A stretch of DNA of 64,000 nucleotides from CALKZN01 sp050633585 (GTDB lineage Bacteria; Pseudomonadota; Gammaproteobacteria; Arenicellales; Arenicellaceae), in the NCBI GenBank assembly GCA_050633585.1, contig JBOEGT010000002.1, forward strand, positions 1 through 64,000. The letters are read 5' to 3'. Of the stretch, positions 52,498 through 62,647 are shown in pieces. The position numbers were made by a program, and so were the translations under genes. Each line of letters begins with the position of its first letter. Position 1 is the stretch's first letter. The notes beneath the pieces were generated by a model that was not told the DNA's origin, ran no database searches, and saw only the letters and a program-made list of their open reading frames with translations.

Positions 52498-53610
52498 ATG
52501 TCTAGTTATCGTAAAACGAGGGTTGATATTGATCTTGCTGCGCTGCGGCACAATGCAAGATTAGCAAAACAAAAAGCGAATGGCGCGTTTGTCATGAGCG
52601 CTATCAAAGCAAATGCTTATGGCCACGGATTGATAGAGGCTGCGAATGCGTTAAATGATGTGGTTGATGAATTTGCGGTTGCTAGCCTTGATGATGTAGT
52701 ACACATTCGACAAGCATTACCAACTCAAAAAAGTCTAACAATTACCGTTTTATCCGGTTTTTACCGAAAAGAAGAAATGGATGTTGCAGCCAAAAGTAAT
52801 GCAACTTTGGTCGTTTATGATGACCACCAATTGGCGTTGTTATCTAGTTATGGTGATGCAGATGATGATCTGACAACCCCATTAAATATATGGCTAAAAG
52901 TCGATACGGGGATGTCTCGTTTAGGCTTTCCAATTGAAAGTTTTCAACAAGTGACTGAAAAAATTGAGTCAATACCTAATGTATCTGTGCGTGGCGTTAT
53001 ATCGCATTTTGCTAATTCTGATGTTGTTGGACATGAGCTAAATGCCTTGCAAGTTGAAAAATTCCAGTGTCTGCGCAAACGTTATATGGGAAAAAAATGG
53101 CATTGGAGTATCGCTAACTCTGGTGCGTTGATGAGCATGCCCGATGTCGCTTTTGACTGGGTTCGGCCTGGAATTATGCTGTATGGTTCATCGCCACTTG
53201 GTGGACGGCAAGCGCATGAGTTGGGTTTAAAACCTGTGATGACATTTAAAAGTGAAATTATCTCCATTAGAGATGTTAAAAAACATGAATCCATTGGCTA
53301 TGGTAGTCATTGGACAGCTCAGGAAGATATTCGTGTAGGCGTTATTGCTTGCGGGTATGGTGATGGTTACCCTCGAGTTATACAAGAAGGCACTCCCATT
53401 TTAGTGAATCAGCAACGCACTCGAATCTTAGGTCGCGTTTCTATGGATTTGATTGTTGTGGATTTAAATCATATCTGTGCTGAAATTGGTACTGAAGTGA
53501 CCCTTTGGGGGGAAGGCTTGTCTGTCGATGAAATTGCTAAATCAGCAGGGACTATTGGTTATGAATTGTTGTGTAGCATTACAGAACGAGTCTCTAGAAA
53601 CTACATTTAA
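52498..53610 (+). CDS. alr: Alanine racemase
   Basis: 370 residues, fold-type III PLP enzyme making D-alanine for peptidoglycan. The PLP lysine is Lys37 in AIKANAYGHG; the substrate-binding tyrosine is in SIGYGSHW; GRVSMDL and CGYGDGYPR are also present. Downstream of dnaB as in many gammaproteobacteria, and followed by radA 65 bp later. Confidence 0.96.
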   Translation: MSSYRKTRVDIDLAALRHNARLAKQKANGAFVMSAIKANAYGHGLIEAANALNDVVDEFAVASLDDVVHIRQALPTQKSLTITVLSGFYRKEEMDVAAKSNATLVVYDDHQLALLSSYGDADDDLTTPLNIWLKVDTGMSRLGFPIESFQQVTEKIESIPNVSVRGVISHFANSDVVGHELNALQVEKFQCLRKRYMGKKWHWSIANSGALMSMPDVAFDWVRPGIMLYGSSPLGGRQAHELGLKPVMTFKSEIISIRDVKKHESIGYGSHWTAQEDIRVGVIACGYGDGYPRVIQEGTPILVNQQRTRILGRVSMDLIVVDLNHICAEIGTEVTLWGEGLSVDEIAKSAGTIGYELLCSITERVSRNYI

Positions 53611-53675
53611 AACGTTACTTAGTGTGGGTTGTCAAAATATAGGCCCTCGATAAACGGTTAATAAAACTAATAAAA

Positions 53676-55052
53676 ATGGCAAAAAATAAAACAATATATG
53701 TTTGCAATGAATGTGGTGCTCAATCACCGCAATGGGCAGGTCAGTGTAAGGATTGTGGTCAATGGAATACGCTGGAAGAATCAACATTAGAGCGCCCTGT
53801 ATCTGGTGGTACTAAGTCTGCCAGTCGTTTTTCAGGCTTTGCGCCAAAAGCAGCTGTCACGGCTATTAATCAGGTGAAAGTGAGTGATGTGTCACGCTTT
53901 ACCGTTGGGATGAATGAGCTCGATAGAGTGCTGGGTGGCGGTTTGGTGCCAGGTTCGATCGTGCTGCTAGGCGGCGACCCTGGAATTGGCAAGTCTACGC
54001 TATTGCTTCAATGTATGAGCGACCTCAGTCAATCGTTGCAAACATTGTATGTTACAGGGGAAGAGTCAACGCAACAAATTGCCATGCGAGCAAAACGTCT
54101 CGGTAAAGATAATAGCCAATTACAATTGTTGGCGGATAATTGCATCGAAAGTTTGTTAGCGGTTGTACAGCTTCAAAAGCCGCAAGTATTAGTGGTTGAC
54201 TCCATTCAAACGCTTTATACCGAGTCATTGCAATCTGCGCCGGGTAGCGTAGCGCAAGTCAGGGAAACGGCCAGTTTATTAGTGCGCTTTGCTAAAGAAA
54301 CTAACACAATTGTCGTGTTAGTGGGGCATGTGACCAAAGAAGGCAATATTGCTGGGCCGCGCGTATTGGAGCATATGGTCGATACGGTGCTGTATTTTGA
54401 AGGAGATCGTTCAACCAGTTTTAGGTTGGTGCGAGCTATCAAGAATCGCTTTGGCGCAGTCAATGAAATAGGCGTATTTGCAATGACTGATGTTGGGTTG
54501 AAAGAAGTGAGTAACCCGTCAGCAATGTTCATCAAGCGAGAAGCTGACAATTTGGTTGGTAGTGTTATTTTGGTCACGCAAGAAGGGACTAGGCCATTGT
54601 TAGTTGAAGTTCAGGCGCTTGTGGATCAAAGTCTTGGTGCTAACCCTCGGCGTGTTACGGTAGGCTTGGATCAACAGCGTCTTGCTATGCTATTGGCCGT
54701 TTTAAGTCGGCACGCAGGTTACTCATTGGCGGATCAAGATGTCTTTGTGAATGTTATTGGTGGTGTCAAGGTGTCTGAGCCTGCCGCAGATTTGGCTATT
54801 TTGATGGCGGTCTTATCCAGTTATAAAAATAAAGCAATTTCTGATCGTCTGGCGGTATTTGGCGAGATTGGTTTAACAGGAGAAGTGCGGCCTGTTCAGC
54901 GGGGTATAGACCGTTTTAACGAAGCTGAAAAGCTTGGTTTTGAAACAATCGTCGTGCCATACGCTAACTTAAACGGTTTAAAGCAAAAGAAGAGCAAGGT
55001 GATAGGCGTAAAAACCTTAGAGCAAGCTATCGATCAAGTGTTTAACCAATAA
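53676..55052 (+). CDS. radA: DNA repair protein RadA
   Basis: 458 residues. Zinc finger with Cys10, Cys13, Cys24 and Cys27, a RecA-like ATPase with Walker A GGDPGIGKST, the RadA motif KNRFG, and a Lon-like C-terminal domain. It is a branch-migration helicase in recombination. No terminator is clear after the stop. Confidence 0.97.
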   Translation: MAKNKTIYVCNECGAQSPQWAGQCKDCGQWNTLEESTLERPVSGGTKSASRFSGFAPKAAVTAINQVKVSDVSRFTVGMNELDRVLGGGLVPGSIVLLGGDPGIGKSTLLLQCMSDLSQSLQTLYVTGEESTQQIAMRAKRLGKDNSQLQLLADNCIESLLAVVQLQKPQVLVVDSIQTLYTESLQSAPGSVAQVRETASLLVRFAKETNTIVVLVGHVTKEGNIAGPRVLEHMVDTVLYFEGDRSTSFRLVRAIKNRFGAVNEIGVFAMTDVGLKEVSNPSAMFIKREADNLVGSVILVTQEGTRPLLVEVQALVDQSLGANPRRVTVGLDQQRLAMLLAVLSRHAGYSLADQDVFVNVIGGVKVSEPAADLAILMAVLSSYKNKAISDRLAVFGEIGLTGEVRPVQRGIDRFNEAEKLGFETIVVPYANLNGLKQKKSKVIGVKTLEQAIDQVFNQ

Positions 55053-55382
55053 GTGCAATAAATTGTGACGTAAAGAAATGTAAGTCGAGTTCGCCTAATA
55101 CACGTTATTGATAAGAACGCCAAGGGAAGCAAAAAGAGAGGGAGTCGAATGACATTTTATGAGTGGTGTTAAATCCTTTTATTAGTTAACCTAATACGGA
55201 CTGAATCTTATGATGAAGGCCATTAAATTAATGATCATTATTGGATAAGTTTAAGCTGTTTTGCATGTTAGAAAATTATTTTTTAGACATGCTTTGGGCT
55301 GGGTAATGAGTGTATTAATGAGTAGGTTTTATTGCTTAGTGATGCCGATTAAGCACTTATAAAGAGGGTTGGGATAAAAGCT
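55053..55382. other. Non-coding stretch after radA (330 bp)
   Basis: No supported gene. One hairpin-forming sequence lies at 55263-55292 (GCATGT...ACATGC with partial pairing inside and loop TTATT). Probably promoter region of the next gene. Confidence 0.5.
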
Positions 55383-56309
55383 TTGTTGAGTGAAATAAAA
55401 AATGTGATTATTAAAATTACCCATGTCTACTGGGCATTAATTAAAATCATGGTGCCAGCTTTGATTGTGGTTAAAGTCTTAGAAATGTTGGGAGCAACTG
55501 AGTATCTTGCACTTGCGTTATCACCGGTGATGAGTCTTGTAGGTCTACCTGATTCAATGGGGCTTGTGTGGGCGGCAACCATGCTGGTGAATATTTACAC
55601 GGGAATGGCAGTGTTTTTTGGGTTAGCACTTTCTGAACCACTCACTGTGGCACAGGTTACCGTGTTATCGACGATGATGTTGTTTGCGCATGGGCTGGTT
55701 GTTGAAGGGGCTATTGCGAAAGCGTCGGGTATTGCATGGTCGTATAGTCTTGCCTTGCGTATTGGTGCAGCTTTTTTGATTGGAGTTTTGTTGCATTTAT
55801 TTTATTCAAGTACGGGTTCACTCCAAGAGGTGAGTGAGGTGTTGTGGCAGCCTGAGTTAGTTGGAAATGATTTGGCGTCATGGGGTGTTTTGCAGCTTAA
55901 AACACTGGCTATTGCTTTTATTATCATTAGTGGCCTTGTGATATTAATGCGGATACTTGAAGTATTAGGGATAGAAAAGTTATTGCATTGGATGCTGACT
56001 CCGTTTCTTAGGTCATTAGGCATCGGTAAAGAAGCGGCGAACATTACGATTATTGGTTTTACCTTAGGACTAAGTTTTGGGGGTGGATTGCTGATAGAGC
56101 AAGCAAAAAGTGGAATGATTTCAAAACGAAACGTATTTTTAAGTATGAGTTTTTTGTGTTTATGCCATAGCTTGATCGAAGATACATTATTAATGCTGCT
56201 TTTAGGCGCTGATTTAAGTGGCATTTTGTGGGCGCGTTTGGCGTTTACATTTGTTGTGATTGCCTCTATTGCGCATTTTTCGAATTTTTTTCGAAAAACG
56301 TCTTATTAG
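55383..56309 (+). CDS. Nucleoside-recognition (gate)-domain membrane protein
   Basis: 308 residues, about eight to nine transmembrane segments with two Gate-type repeats (PALIVVKVLEMLG near 20, and LVILMRILEVLGI near 190) as in nucleoside-recognition/SpmA-SpmB-like and YjiH proteins. Transport substrate unknown. Start is TTG 55383 (or 55386) with a weak GGGA upstream; no ATG is available. The methyltransferase-like gene follows after 17 bp, so they are probably co-transcribed. Confidence 0.75.
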   Translation: MLSEIKNVIIKITHVYWALIKIMVPALIVVKVLEMLGATEYLALALSPVMSLVGLPDSMGLVWAATMLVNIYTGMAVFFGLALSEPLTVAQVTVLSTMMLFAHGLVVEGAIAKASGIAWSYSLALRIGAAFLIGVLLHLFYSSTGSLQEVSEVLWQPELVGNDLASWGVLQLKTLAIAFIIISGLVILMRILEVLGIEKLLHWMLTPFLRSLGIGKEAANITIIGFTLGLSFGGGLLIEQAKSGMISKRNVFLSMSFLCLCHSLIEDTLLMLLLGADLSGILWARLAFTFVVIASIAHFSNFFRKTSY

Positions 56310-56326
56310 AAATATTGTTGAGCTCT

Positions 56327-56788
56327 ATGAAATGTTTAGAATTGAAAATTCACCCACCTATTGTTTTTATTAGTGTTGTTGGTTTGATGTGGGGTGTTTC
56401 TCAAGTGCTCCCCGGGTTTATATGGCCTAAGACAGTACAATATGCAGGTGCTTTAATATGCCTTTTTTTGGCAGTTAGTATTGCTGTATTGGCTGTGCTG
56501 GCTTTTCGTAAAGCACATACAACTATTAACCCTCATCGACCTGAAACCTCATCGTCGTTGGTGACCGGTGGTGTTTTTAGTTTCTCGCGTAATCCGATGT
56601 ATTTAGGTTTAGCTGTGTTGCTGTTGGGATGGTCTTGGTTTTTGATGAATGCGTATGCAATGCTGTTAGTCATTGCTTTTATTGGGTATATCACCGCTTT
56701 TCAGATCAAACCAGAAGAACGTATGCTAAGCCATTTGTTTGGTGATGATTATAGACAGTATCAACAGAGAGTACGTCGCTGGTTTTAA
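56327..56788 (+). CDS. ICMT/PEMT-like integral membrane methyltransferase
   Basis: 153 residues from ATG 56327. An upstream in-frame start at 56228 lies inside the previous gene and adds a non-family leader. About four transmembrane segments. The C-terminal half has the family signature LVTGGVFSFSRNPMYLG followed by a later EERML and FGDDYRQYQQRVRRW. Such proteins methylate isoprenylcysteine, phospholipids or small molecules with SAM. The substrate cannot be told. Confidence 0.85.
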   Translation: MKCLELKIHPPIVFISVVGLMWGVSQVLPGFIWPKTVQYAGALICLFLAVSIAVLAVLAFRKAHTTINPHRPETSSSLVTGGVFSFSRNPMYLGLAVLLLGWSWFLMNAYAMLLVIAFIGYITAFQIKPEERMLSHLFGDDYRQYQQRVRRWF

Positions 56789-56801
56789 CGTACCTTAGAC
56801 C

Positions 56802-57491
56802 TTAGCTTTTAAGCGAATACCGCCTTTCAGGTCGGCCGACTGTGCCGTAACTCACATTGGCAATGAGTACTTTTGTCGCTACTAAGTATTCCAAGTAACG
56901 CCGTGCCGTCGTTCTGCCTGAACCAATTTGTTGGCTTACATTTTCGGCAGTTAACATATCTTTTTTATCTTTAAAGAGTAAACGAATTGAATCGAGAGTA
57001 ATTGCGTCAATACCCTTAGGTAACACGATTTCTTCAGTGGATATTTTTTCAGTGCTAGGATTGATAAATTCATCCACTTGAGATTGAGCCACTTTTTCTA
57101 AACTCGCGAGTTTCTCTAAGTGTGTTCGATATTTATTAATGGACGCTTCTAAGCGTGAAAAATTCAGCGGCTTTAAAATGTAGTCAAAGACGCCATTTCG
57201 TAGGGCTGTAGTTAAGGTTTGTACTTCTCGAGCAGCAGTGATGAGAATGACATCCGTCGCAGTATTGTTTGAACGAATGTTGGTTAATAGTTCTAGGCCA
57301 CTGCCTTCGGGGAATTGAATGTCTAATAAAATTAGATTGGGTTGAAAAACTTGTAACAAGTCTTTAGCTTCGACTAATGTGTGAGCGACACCTAGCAATT
57401 CAACGCCTTCGATGCGTTCTAAGAATCGTTGCTGAATTTCAGCTATTTGGGGGTCATCTTCGGCGATAATGATTTTGATGGGAGTGCTCAT
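56802..57491 (-). CDS. CitB/DcuR-type response regulator
   Basis: 229 residues. Receiver domain with acidic EDD (11-13), phospho-acceptor Asp57 in LILLDIQFPEG, Thr85 and Lys107. A linker is followed by a C-terminal helix-turn-helix (about 170-225, SGRTTARRYLEYL) of the CitB/DcuR group. Paired with the sensor kinase 37 bp upstream. It probably turns on the divergent tctCBA genes in response to an extracellular di- or tricarboxylate. Confidence 0.92.
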   Translation of the reverse strand: MSTPIKIIIAEDDPQIAEIQQRFLERIEGVELLGVAHTLVEAKDLLQVFQPNLILLDIQFPEGSGLELLTNIRSNNTATDVILITAAREVQTLTTALRNGVFDYILKPLNFSRLEASINKYRTHLEKLASLEKVAQSQVDEFINPSTEKISTEEIVLPKGIDAITLDSIRLLFKDKKDMLTAENVSQQIGSGRTTARRYLEYLVATKVLIANVSYGTVGRPERRYSLKS

Positions 57492-57528
57492 AGATGTGCT
57501 GGGAAGTGTAAGGTGGTTATTTTTCGTT

Positions 57529-59148
57529 CTATTTTAGTGTGTTGTTGGTGGCTTTGGGCAGATACAGTGTAAAAATTGATCCTCGCTTGGGTGTTGAATC
57601 AACGGTGACACTACCACCCCATTGATTGATAAATTGTTTGACAAGGTACAAACCAAAGCCATGATTGCCTGCTGATTTACTAGTGTAGCCTTTTTCAAAA
57701 ATAACATCATGTTCATTGATATCGATGCCGCCGCCTTGGTCCTCAACATCAAAAATAATATCATCACCAATATCCGTAATACCAACGTTGACAACTCCGC
57801 CTGTTCCCGTGTGCTTAAACGTGGCCTCAAGTGCATTGTCGATTAAATTGCCTAAACAGCTAACGAGTTGCTCTTTTGGGATGCTTTCTGGAATGAGTTC
57901 AATTTGACTCCCTTCTTCAATGGTTAGAATTAAGCCTATCTCTCTTGCACGGCTATACTTTCCAAGTAAGCAGCCAGCAATGAGCGGGTCTCTGACGTTG
58001 TCCATCAGTTGCCTGATTAATGCTTGGTGTACCTCAGTCTCACTGCCAATGACATTCAATGCTTCATCATTAGCTCCAAGTTGAATTAAGCCCGCAATCG
58101 TATGAAGTTTATTTGAATATTCGTGAGCCTGACTTCTTAAAGAATCGGCTAAGGTTTGAATTCGACTGAGTTTTTCGCTGACTAAGTCCACTTCATTTTT
58201 AGGGCGAAAGCTCGAAACAACGCCTGTTATTTCGGAGTTTTCGGTTAATGGAAGCCGATTAACGATCATGGATTTTCCATTTAACCACGTCTCATGGTCA
58301 AATTGAGATTTTCCTGTTTCTAAAACACTCATCATCCCACTTTGTGGAAGTACTTCAGAGATATGTTTGCCGATGAGTGAACTTTGTATATCAAGTTCCA
58401 GCGTTTCGATCGCTTTTTTATTTAATGTGGTAATAATGCCTTTACGATTAACGGCGATAACTCCTTCTCGAATAGATTGCAATGTGGCATCTTGTTCCTT
58501 AAACAGTTGAGAAATTTGTTCTGGTTCAAGACCGAAGATTGCTTTTTTGAAGCGTGAAGCTATGAGTATTGCCATGATAATACTTAATAAGATCATCAGA
58601 AAAATAACAATCAATAATACGAAACTATAGCGGTATACAGTGGCTTGAACGTTGTTGAGCAAGTAGCCTACTGAAATAATCCCCACTACATCTTTGCCAT
58701 GTAAGTCATAGACTGGCGCTTTACCTCGCATCGATAACCCCAAGCTGCCTTTTGCTTTTGATATATAGCCTTGTCCATCGAGTAACGCCGGAGCGTTGTC
58801 ATCTCCATCGTCATCGGCCATGGATTTACCAATCTTTTTGGGGTTGGGGTGCGCAAGACGGATGCCATCTCGATTACCAATCACAATGAATAAAGCTTGA
58901 TTGGTATCTTTTAATTTACTGGCGAGTTGGTTGAGCAAGACAACATCTTCGCGTTCTATGGCGTTAATAATGCTGGGCAATGCCGCAATGGTTTGGGCAA
59001 CTTTTAACGCGCGTTGGCCTATTTGGTCGCTTAATGAGTTGGTTAAATACACCCAAGCAAATAAGCCGATGATGCCAGTTTGCAAGGCACCTGTAATGCC
59101 AAGTGCAATAATCATGCGCGCTTTTAGTGTTGAGCGAAAGGTAAACAT
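57529..59148 (-). CDS. CitA/DcuS-type sensor histidine kinase
   Basis: 539 residues. TM1 (about 11-35), a periplasmic sCache/PAS-type sensor domain (about 40-170), TM2 (175-198), a cytoplasmic PAS (about 215-310), a DHp with His342 in AHEYSNKLH, and a HATPase domain with NLIDNALEA and GFGLYLVKQF. This architecture is that of CitA/DcuS citrate and C4-dicarboxylate sensors, rather than the TctE kinase often found with Tct systems. First gene of the two-component operon, divergent from tctC. Confidence 0.93.
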   Translation of the reverse strand: MFTFRSTLKARMIIALGITGALQTGIIGLFAWVYLTNSLSDQIGQRALKVAQTIAALPSIINAIEREDVVLLNQLASKLKDTNQALFIVIGNRDGIRLAHPNPKKIGKSMADDDGDDNAPALLDGQGYISKAKGSLGLSMRGKAPVYDLHGKDVVGIISVGYLLNNVQATVYRYSFVLLIVIFLMILLSIIMAILIASRFKKAIFGLEPEQISQLFKEQDATLQSIREGVIAVNRKGIITTLNKKAIETLELDIQSSLIGKHISEVLPQSGMMSVLETGKSQFDHETWLNGKSMIVNRLPLTENSEITGVVSSFRPKNEVDLVSEKLSRIQTLADSLRSQAHEYSNKLHTIAGLIQLGANDEALNVIGSETEVHQALIRQLMDNVRDPLIAGCLLGKYSRAREIGLILTIEEGSQIELIPESIPKEQLVSCLGNLIDNALEATFKHTGTGGVVNVGITDIGDDIIFDVEDQGGGIDINEHDVIFEKGYTSKSAGNHGFGLYLVKQFINQWGGSVTVDSTPKRGSIFTLYLPKATNNTLK

Positions 59149-59350
59149 TATGGCGTTATCTTACATGATTAATATGCGTGGTTTTTATGAACAAAATTAA
59201 TAATATAGGCTTAAAACTGTTTATCTGCTTTTTATTCTCCTGAAATCATAGCCTAGGTATTCTTAATGTCAGGTTAGAAAACAAGTATGACCGATAACAA
59301 AAACTATAGTGATAAAACTATTAATAATACTAAATCCGATGAGGGGAATT

Positions 59351-60337
59351 ATGAAAAAAATATTTGATCTAAAAGTTGCAGCCTTTGCAGCAACAGCAAT
59401 TTTTGCGGCGAGTCATGCAGCACCAGTGATAGCAGCGGAAAAAGTGATTGATAGCATTCACTTTTTAATTCCCGGTGGCGCCGGTGGTGGCTGGGATGGT
59501 ACGGCTCGTGGAACAGGCGAAGCATTGACTAAATCGGGATTGATAGGCCAAGCAACGTTTGAAAATATGTCGGGCGGTGGTGGCGGTAAAGCCATTGGTT
59601 ATTTAATTGAAAATGCTAAAAGTAATGAAGGCACGTTAATGGTGAATTCAACGCCAATTGTGATTCGTTCACTGACAAAAGTATTTCCACAAAACTTTCG
59701 TGACTTGACTATGGTAGCTGGAACGATTGGTGATTATGCAGCTTTTGTGGTGAAAAAAGACAGCCCTTATCAGTCGTTTGGTGATGTGGTAGAAGCATTC
59801 AAAGCCAACCCTAAAAAAGTGCCTGTTGGAGGAGGATCTGTCCCTGGAGGCATGGATCATCTGGTAGCAGCGATGGCATTCCAAGCCGCAGGACAAGATC
59901 CAACGCAAGTCAAATACATTGCATATGATGCCGGTGGTAAGGCGATGGCTTCATTGTTAAGTGGTGAAACATCTATGATTTCAACGGGTTTGTCAGAAGC
60001 TATTGGTTTGGCGGATGCCGGTGAGGTTCGTATTCTAGCAACTACTGCTGGTGACCGTGTCAAAGCCGCTCCTGATGCGAAAACTTTGAAAGAGCAAGGT
60101 GTTGATACAGAATTTGTTAATTGGCGCGGTTTTTTTGCTGCACCGGGAATTTCAGAAGAGCGTCGCCAGCAATACATTAAAGCCCTCGGCGCAATGTATG
60201 ACACTCCAGAATGGGAGAAAGTACGTGGCCAAAATGGTTGGGTCAATATCTATAACCCTGGCGAAAAATTTACAGCTTTCCTTGAAGAGCAAGAAACTGT
60301 CATTGGTGATTTGATGAAGAAGTTAGGTTTTCTGTAA
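59351..60337 (+). CDS. tctC: Tripartite tricarboxylate transporter substrate-binding protein TctC
   Basis: About 328 residues. Signal peptide ending near VIA-AEK, then the TctC/Bug fold (landmarks near 37-45 FLIPGGAGGGWD, 120s KDSPYQSFGD, 155-170 VPVGGGSVPGGMDH). GAGGGG before ATG 59351 fixes the start; the frame is open 42 nt further up. It binds the organic acid in the periplasm for TctAB. Followed by a terminator-like hairpin before tctB. Confidence 0.92.
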   Translation: MKKIFDLKVAAFAATAIFAASHAAPVIAAEKVIDSIHFLIPGGAGGGWDGTARGTGEALTKSGLIGQATFENMSGGGGGKAIGYLIENAKSNEGTLMVNSTPIVIRSLTKVFPQNFRDLTMVAGTIGDYAAFVVKKDSPYQSFGDVVEAFKANPKKVPVGGGSVPGGMDHLVAAMAFQAAGQDPTQVKYIAYDAGGKAMASLLSGETSMISTGLSEAIGLADAGEVRILATTAGDRVKAAPDAKTLKEQGVDTEFVNWRGFFAAPGISEERRQQYIKALGAMYDTPEWEKVRGQNGWVNIYNPGEKFTAFLEEQETVIGDLMKKLGFL

Positions 60338-60428
60338 TCCTTAATGGCTTTAAATAGGTGCATAGAATTTTCTGATTATGTGGCCTTTGACGTAATACTC
60401 TTTAGGTAGTTAAAGAGTTTCTGGAAAG

Positions 60429-60461
60429 GAGCCCTGTGACTCAGCTCAGGGCTCTTTTTTT
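60429..60461 (+). terminator. Hairpin/T-run between tctC and tctB
   Basis: Stem GAGCCCTG/CAGGGCTC, 10-nt loop, T-run. As in many binding-protein transport operons it probably stops most transcripts after tctC, making the binding protein more abundant than the membrane subunits. The gap is 259 bp. Confidence 0.85.
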
Positions 60462-60596
60462 ATCAATAATTTGAGAGATACATTCAGCAAAGTCATTTCG
60501 TAAAGGTGTGTGAAAACTCCCTCTTTACGAGATGTGCTTTGAAAAATAATAGATTCAATCAATGCTAGAAGTAAACTTGATTGAGAGGAGATTAAT

Positions 60597-61088
60597 ATGA
60601 CTTTAGAACGTGCGTTAGCTTTGTTTTTCTTAATAATAGCTACAATCTATGGTTACACCGCATTCTTTTTAATGGATGCATCATTGCCGCCTTTTGCAAA
60701 AAATAGTCCTATTTGGCCCAGTACCTTTCCTAAGGTGGTGAGTTGTTTGGGTGCTTTAGTTGGGTTAAGTCTGATCATGAGTAGCATCAAGCAGAGCGCA
60801 GCAGATGCTCAAGACACAATGAATGAGCTGAAAGGCTATCAATGGAGCCCTGTACTGATATTTATCACAATGATGGTTGTGTATGCCTTGCTGCTCAGAC
60901 CTTTTGGGTTTATTTTTTCCAGCATTGGTTTCTTGTTTATTGGTGCCCTTGTACTGGGTGAAAAACGTTATTTCTTACTCGCGATTATTGCCAGCATTTT
61001 TTCGTTTGGTATTTGGTATTTAGTGCAAGAGGTGTTGGGTATTTTTCTGCGACCATGGCCTGCATTTCTAACGAGCACAGGGGGGTAG
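60597..61088 (+). CDS. tctB: Tripartite tricarboxylate transporter small membrane subunit TctB
   Basis: 163 residues, four transmembrane segments, with the family arrangement (SPIWPSTFPKVVSCLGALVG, LLRPFGFIFSSIGFL). GAGAGGAG lies before the ATG. It forms the membrane complex with TctA, whose gene starts 4 bp after. Confidence 0.9.
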   Translation: MTLERALALFFLIIATIYGYTAFFLMDASLPPFAKNSPIWPSTFPKVVSCLGALVGLSLIMSSIKQSAADAQDTMNELKGYQWSPVLIFITMMVVYALLLRPFGFIFSSIGFLFIGALVLGEKRYFLLAIIASIFSFGIWYLVQEVLGIFLRPWPAFLTSTGG

Positions 61089-61092
61089 TGGT

Positions 61093-62619
61093 ATGTTAGA
61101 AGGAATATTATTAGGTTTGCAAACAGCCCTTTCTTTCAAAATGTTGCTCATGGTGATTGGCGGGTGCCTAATTGGTACATTCATTGGCATGTTGCCAGGG
61201 CTTGGGCCAATGTCGATTATCGCTATTATGATACCTGTGGCTATATCGATTGGAGACCCTTCAGCGGCATTGATTCTACTGGCAGGTGTTTATTATGGTG
61301 CAATTTTTGGTGGATCAACCTCATCTATTTTGATTAACGCCCCAGGTGTTGCAGGGACTGTTGCTACAAGTTTTGACGGTTATCCCATGGCGAGAAATGG
61401 TAAGGCGGGTAAGGCGTTAACGATTGCCGCTATTTCTTCTTTTGCTGGAGGAACGATTGGTGCACTTTTGTTGATGGGCTTTGCGCCAGCCTTGGCCAGT
61501 GTGGCTTTATTGTTCCACTCGGCGGAATACTTCGCATTAATGGTGGTGGGTTTGTCTGCGATTGCGGCCTTTGCTGGCAATGGGCAAGTAACCAAAGCAT
61601 TAGCAATGACTATTTTGGGTTTAATGCTAGCAACGGTAGGTGAATCAGCATTATTCAATCAACCAAGATTTACCTATGGTTTTTTGAATTTACAATCAGG
61701 GATTGGTTTTATCACGTTGGCTATGGCAATGTTTGCATTACCTGAGGCCATGTATTTAATGTTAGATCCTTCTCGCTCAAAGTCCCAAGAAGAGCAAGAT
61801 AATGAAATTAAAGATTTAAGAGTAACGAAAGATGAAGCTAAAAAAATAGCGCCAGTCATCGGTAGGCAGTCAGTATTGGGATTCTTGATTGGTGTGCTAC
61901 CGGGTGCGGGTGCAACGATTGCATCATTCTTGGGGTATGCGGTTGAGCGTAACCTGGTTAGTAAGGAAGAGCAAAAAGAGTTTGGGAAGGGATCAATTAA
62001 AGGATTGTCGGCCCCGGAAACGGCTAATAATGCGGCATGTTCCGGCTCGTTTGTGCCATTACTCACTTTGGGTATCCCTGGCAGTGGAACTACTGCGATT
62101 TTGTTGGGTGCGCTGCTTGCTCTTAACGTCACTCCAGGTCCAAGGTTAATGGTTGATCAGCCAGCGATTTTCTGGAGTGTCATTATCTCGATGTATATTG
62201 GTAATCTGGTGTTGTTAGTACTGAATCTGCCATTGATTCCTTACATTGCTAAAATCCTAACGGTGCCACGTACATTCTTGATTCCATTTATTTTGTTTTT
62301 TACGTTAATGGGGGTTTATATTGGTCAAAATAATGCGGCAGAATTGTTGATATTGGTTGGCTTAGGTGTCATGGCTACTGTATTTCGGTTTGCTGGTTAC
62401 CCTCTTGCCCCGCTGTTAATTGGTTTTATTCTTGGCCCAATGATGGAAAATAATTTCTCTCGAAGCGTGCAACTGTTCGATGGTGTTAGTTTCTTGTGGG
62501 AGCGTCCAATGACGGGTGGGTTGTTAGCATTGGCCGTTTTGTTAGTTGCCTTGCCATCGATCAAGCAACTTATTTCCATACGTCGCGAGAAGCGTCGATT
62601 TACGGCAGACGGTGATTAG
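61093..62619 (+). CDS. tctA: Tripartite tricarboxylate transporter large membrane subunit TctA
   Basis: 508 residues, about twelve transmembrane segments. Both family signatures are visible: GMLPGLGPMSIIAIMIP near residue 35 and a second GVLPGAGATIASFLGYAVER near 265. Ion-driven uptake of citrate-like acids. Ends the operon before a strong bidirectional terminator. Confidence 0.94.
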   Translation: MLEGILLGLQTALSFKMLLMVIGGCLIGTFIGMLPGLGPMSIIAIMIPVAISIGDPSAALILLAGVYYGAIFGGSTSSILINAPGVAGTVATSFDGYPMARNGKAGKALTIAAISSFAGGTIGALLLMGFAPALASVALLFHSAEYFALMVVGLSAIAAFAGNGQVTKALAMTILGLMLATVGESALFNQPRFTYGFLNLQSGIGFITLAMAMFALPEAMYLMLDPSRSKSQEEQDNEIKDLRVTKDEAKKIAPVIGRQSVLGFLIGVLPGAGATIASFLGYAVERNLVSKEEQKEFGKGSIKGLSAPETANNAACSGSFVPLLTLGIPGSGTTAILLGALLALNVTPGPRLMVDQPAIFWSVIISMYIGNLVLLVLNLPLIPYIAKILTVPRTFLIPFILFFTLMGVYIGQNNAAELLILVGLGVMATVFRFAGYPLAPLLIGFILGPMMENNFSRSVQLFDGVSFLWERPMTGGLLALAVLLVALPSIKQLISIRREKRRFTADGD

Positions 62620-62647
62620 TAGACGAGGAGAGCGTGTTTGTTGGAAC

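Noticed and set aside
59196..59329. Direct repeat ATTAATAATA (59196-59205 and 59320-59329) as regulator boxes before tctC
   Set aside because: A 10-mer of A and T in a very AT-rich region is weak evidence; noted but not called.
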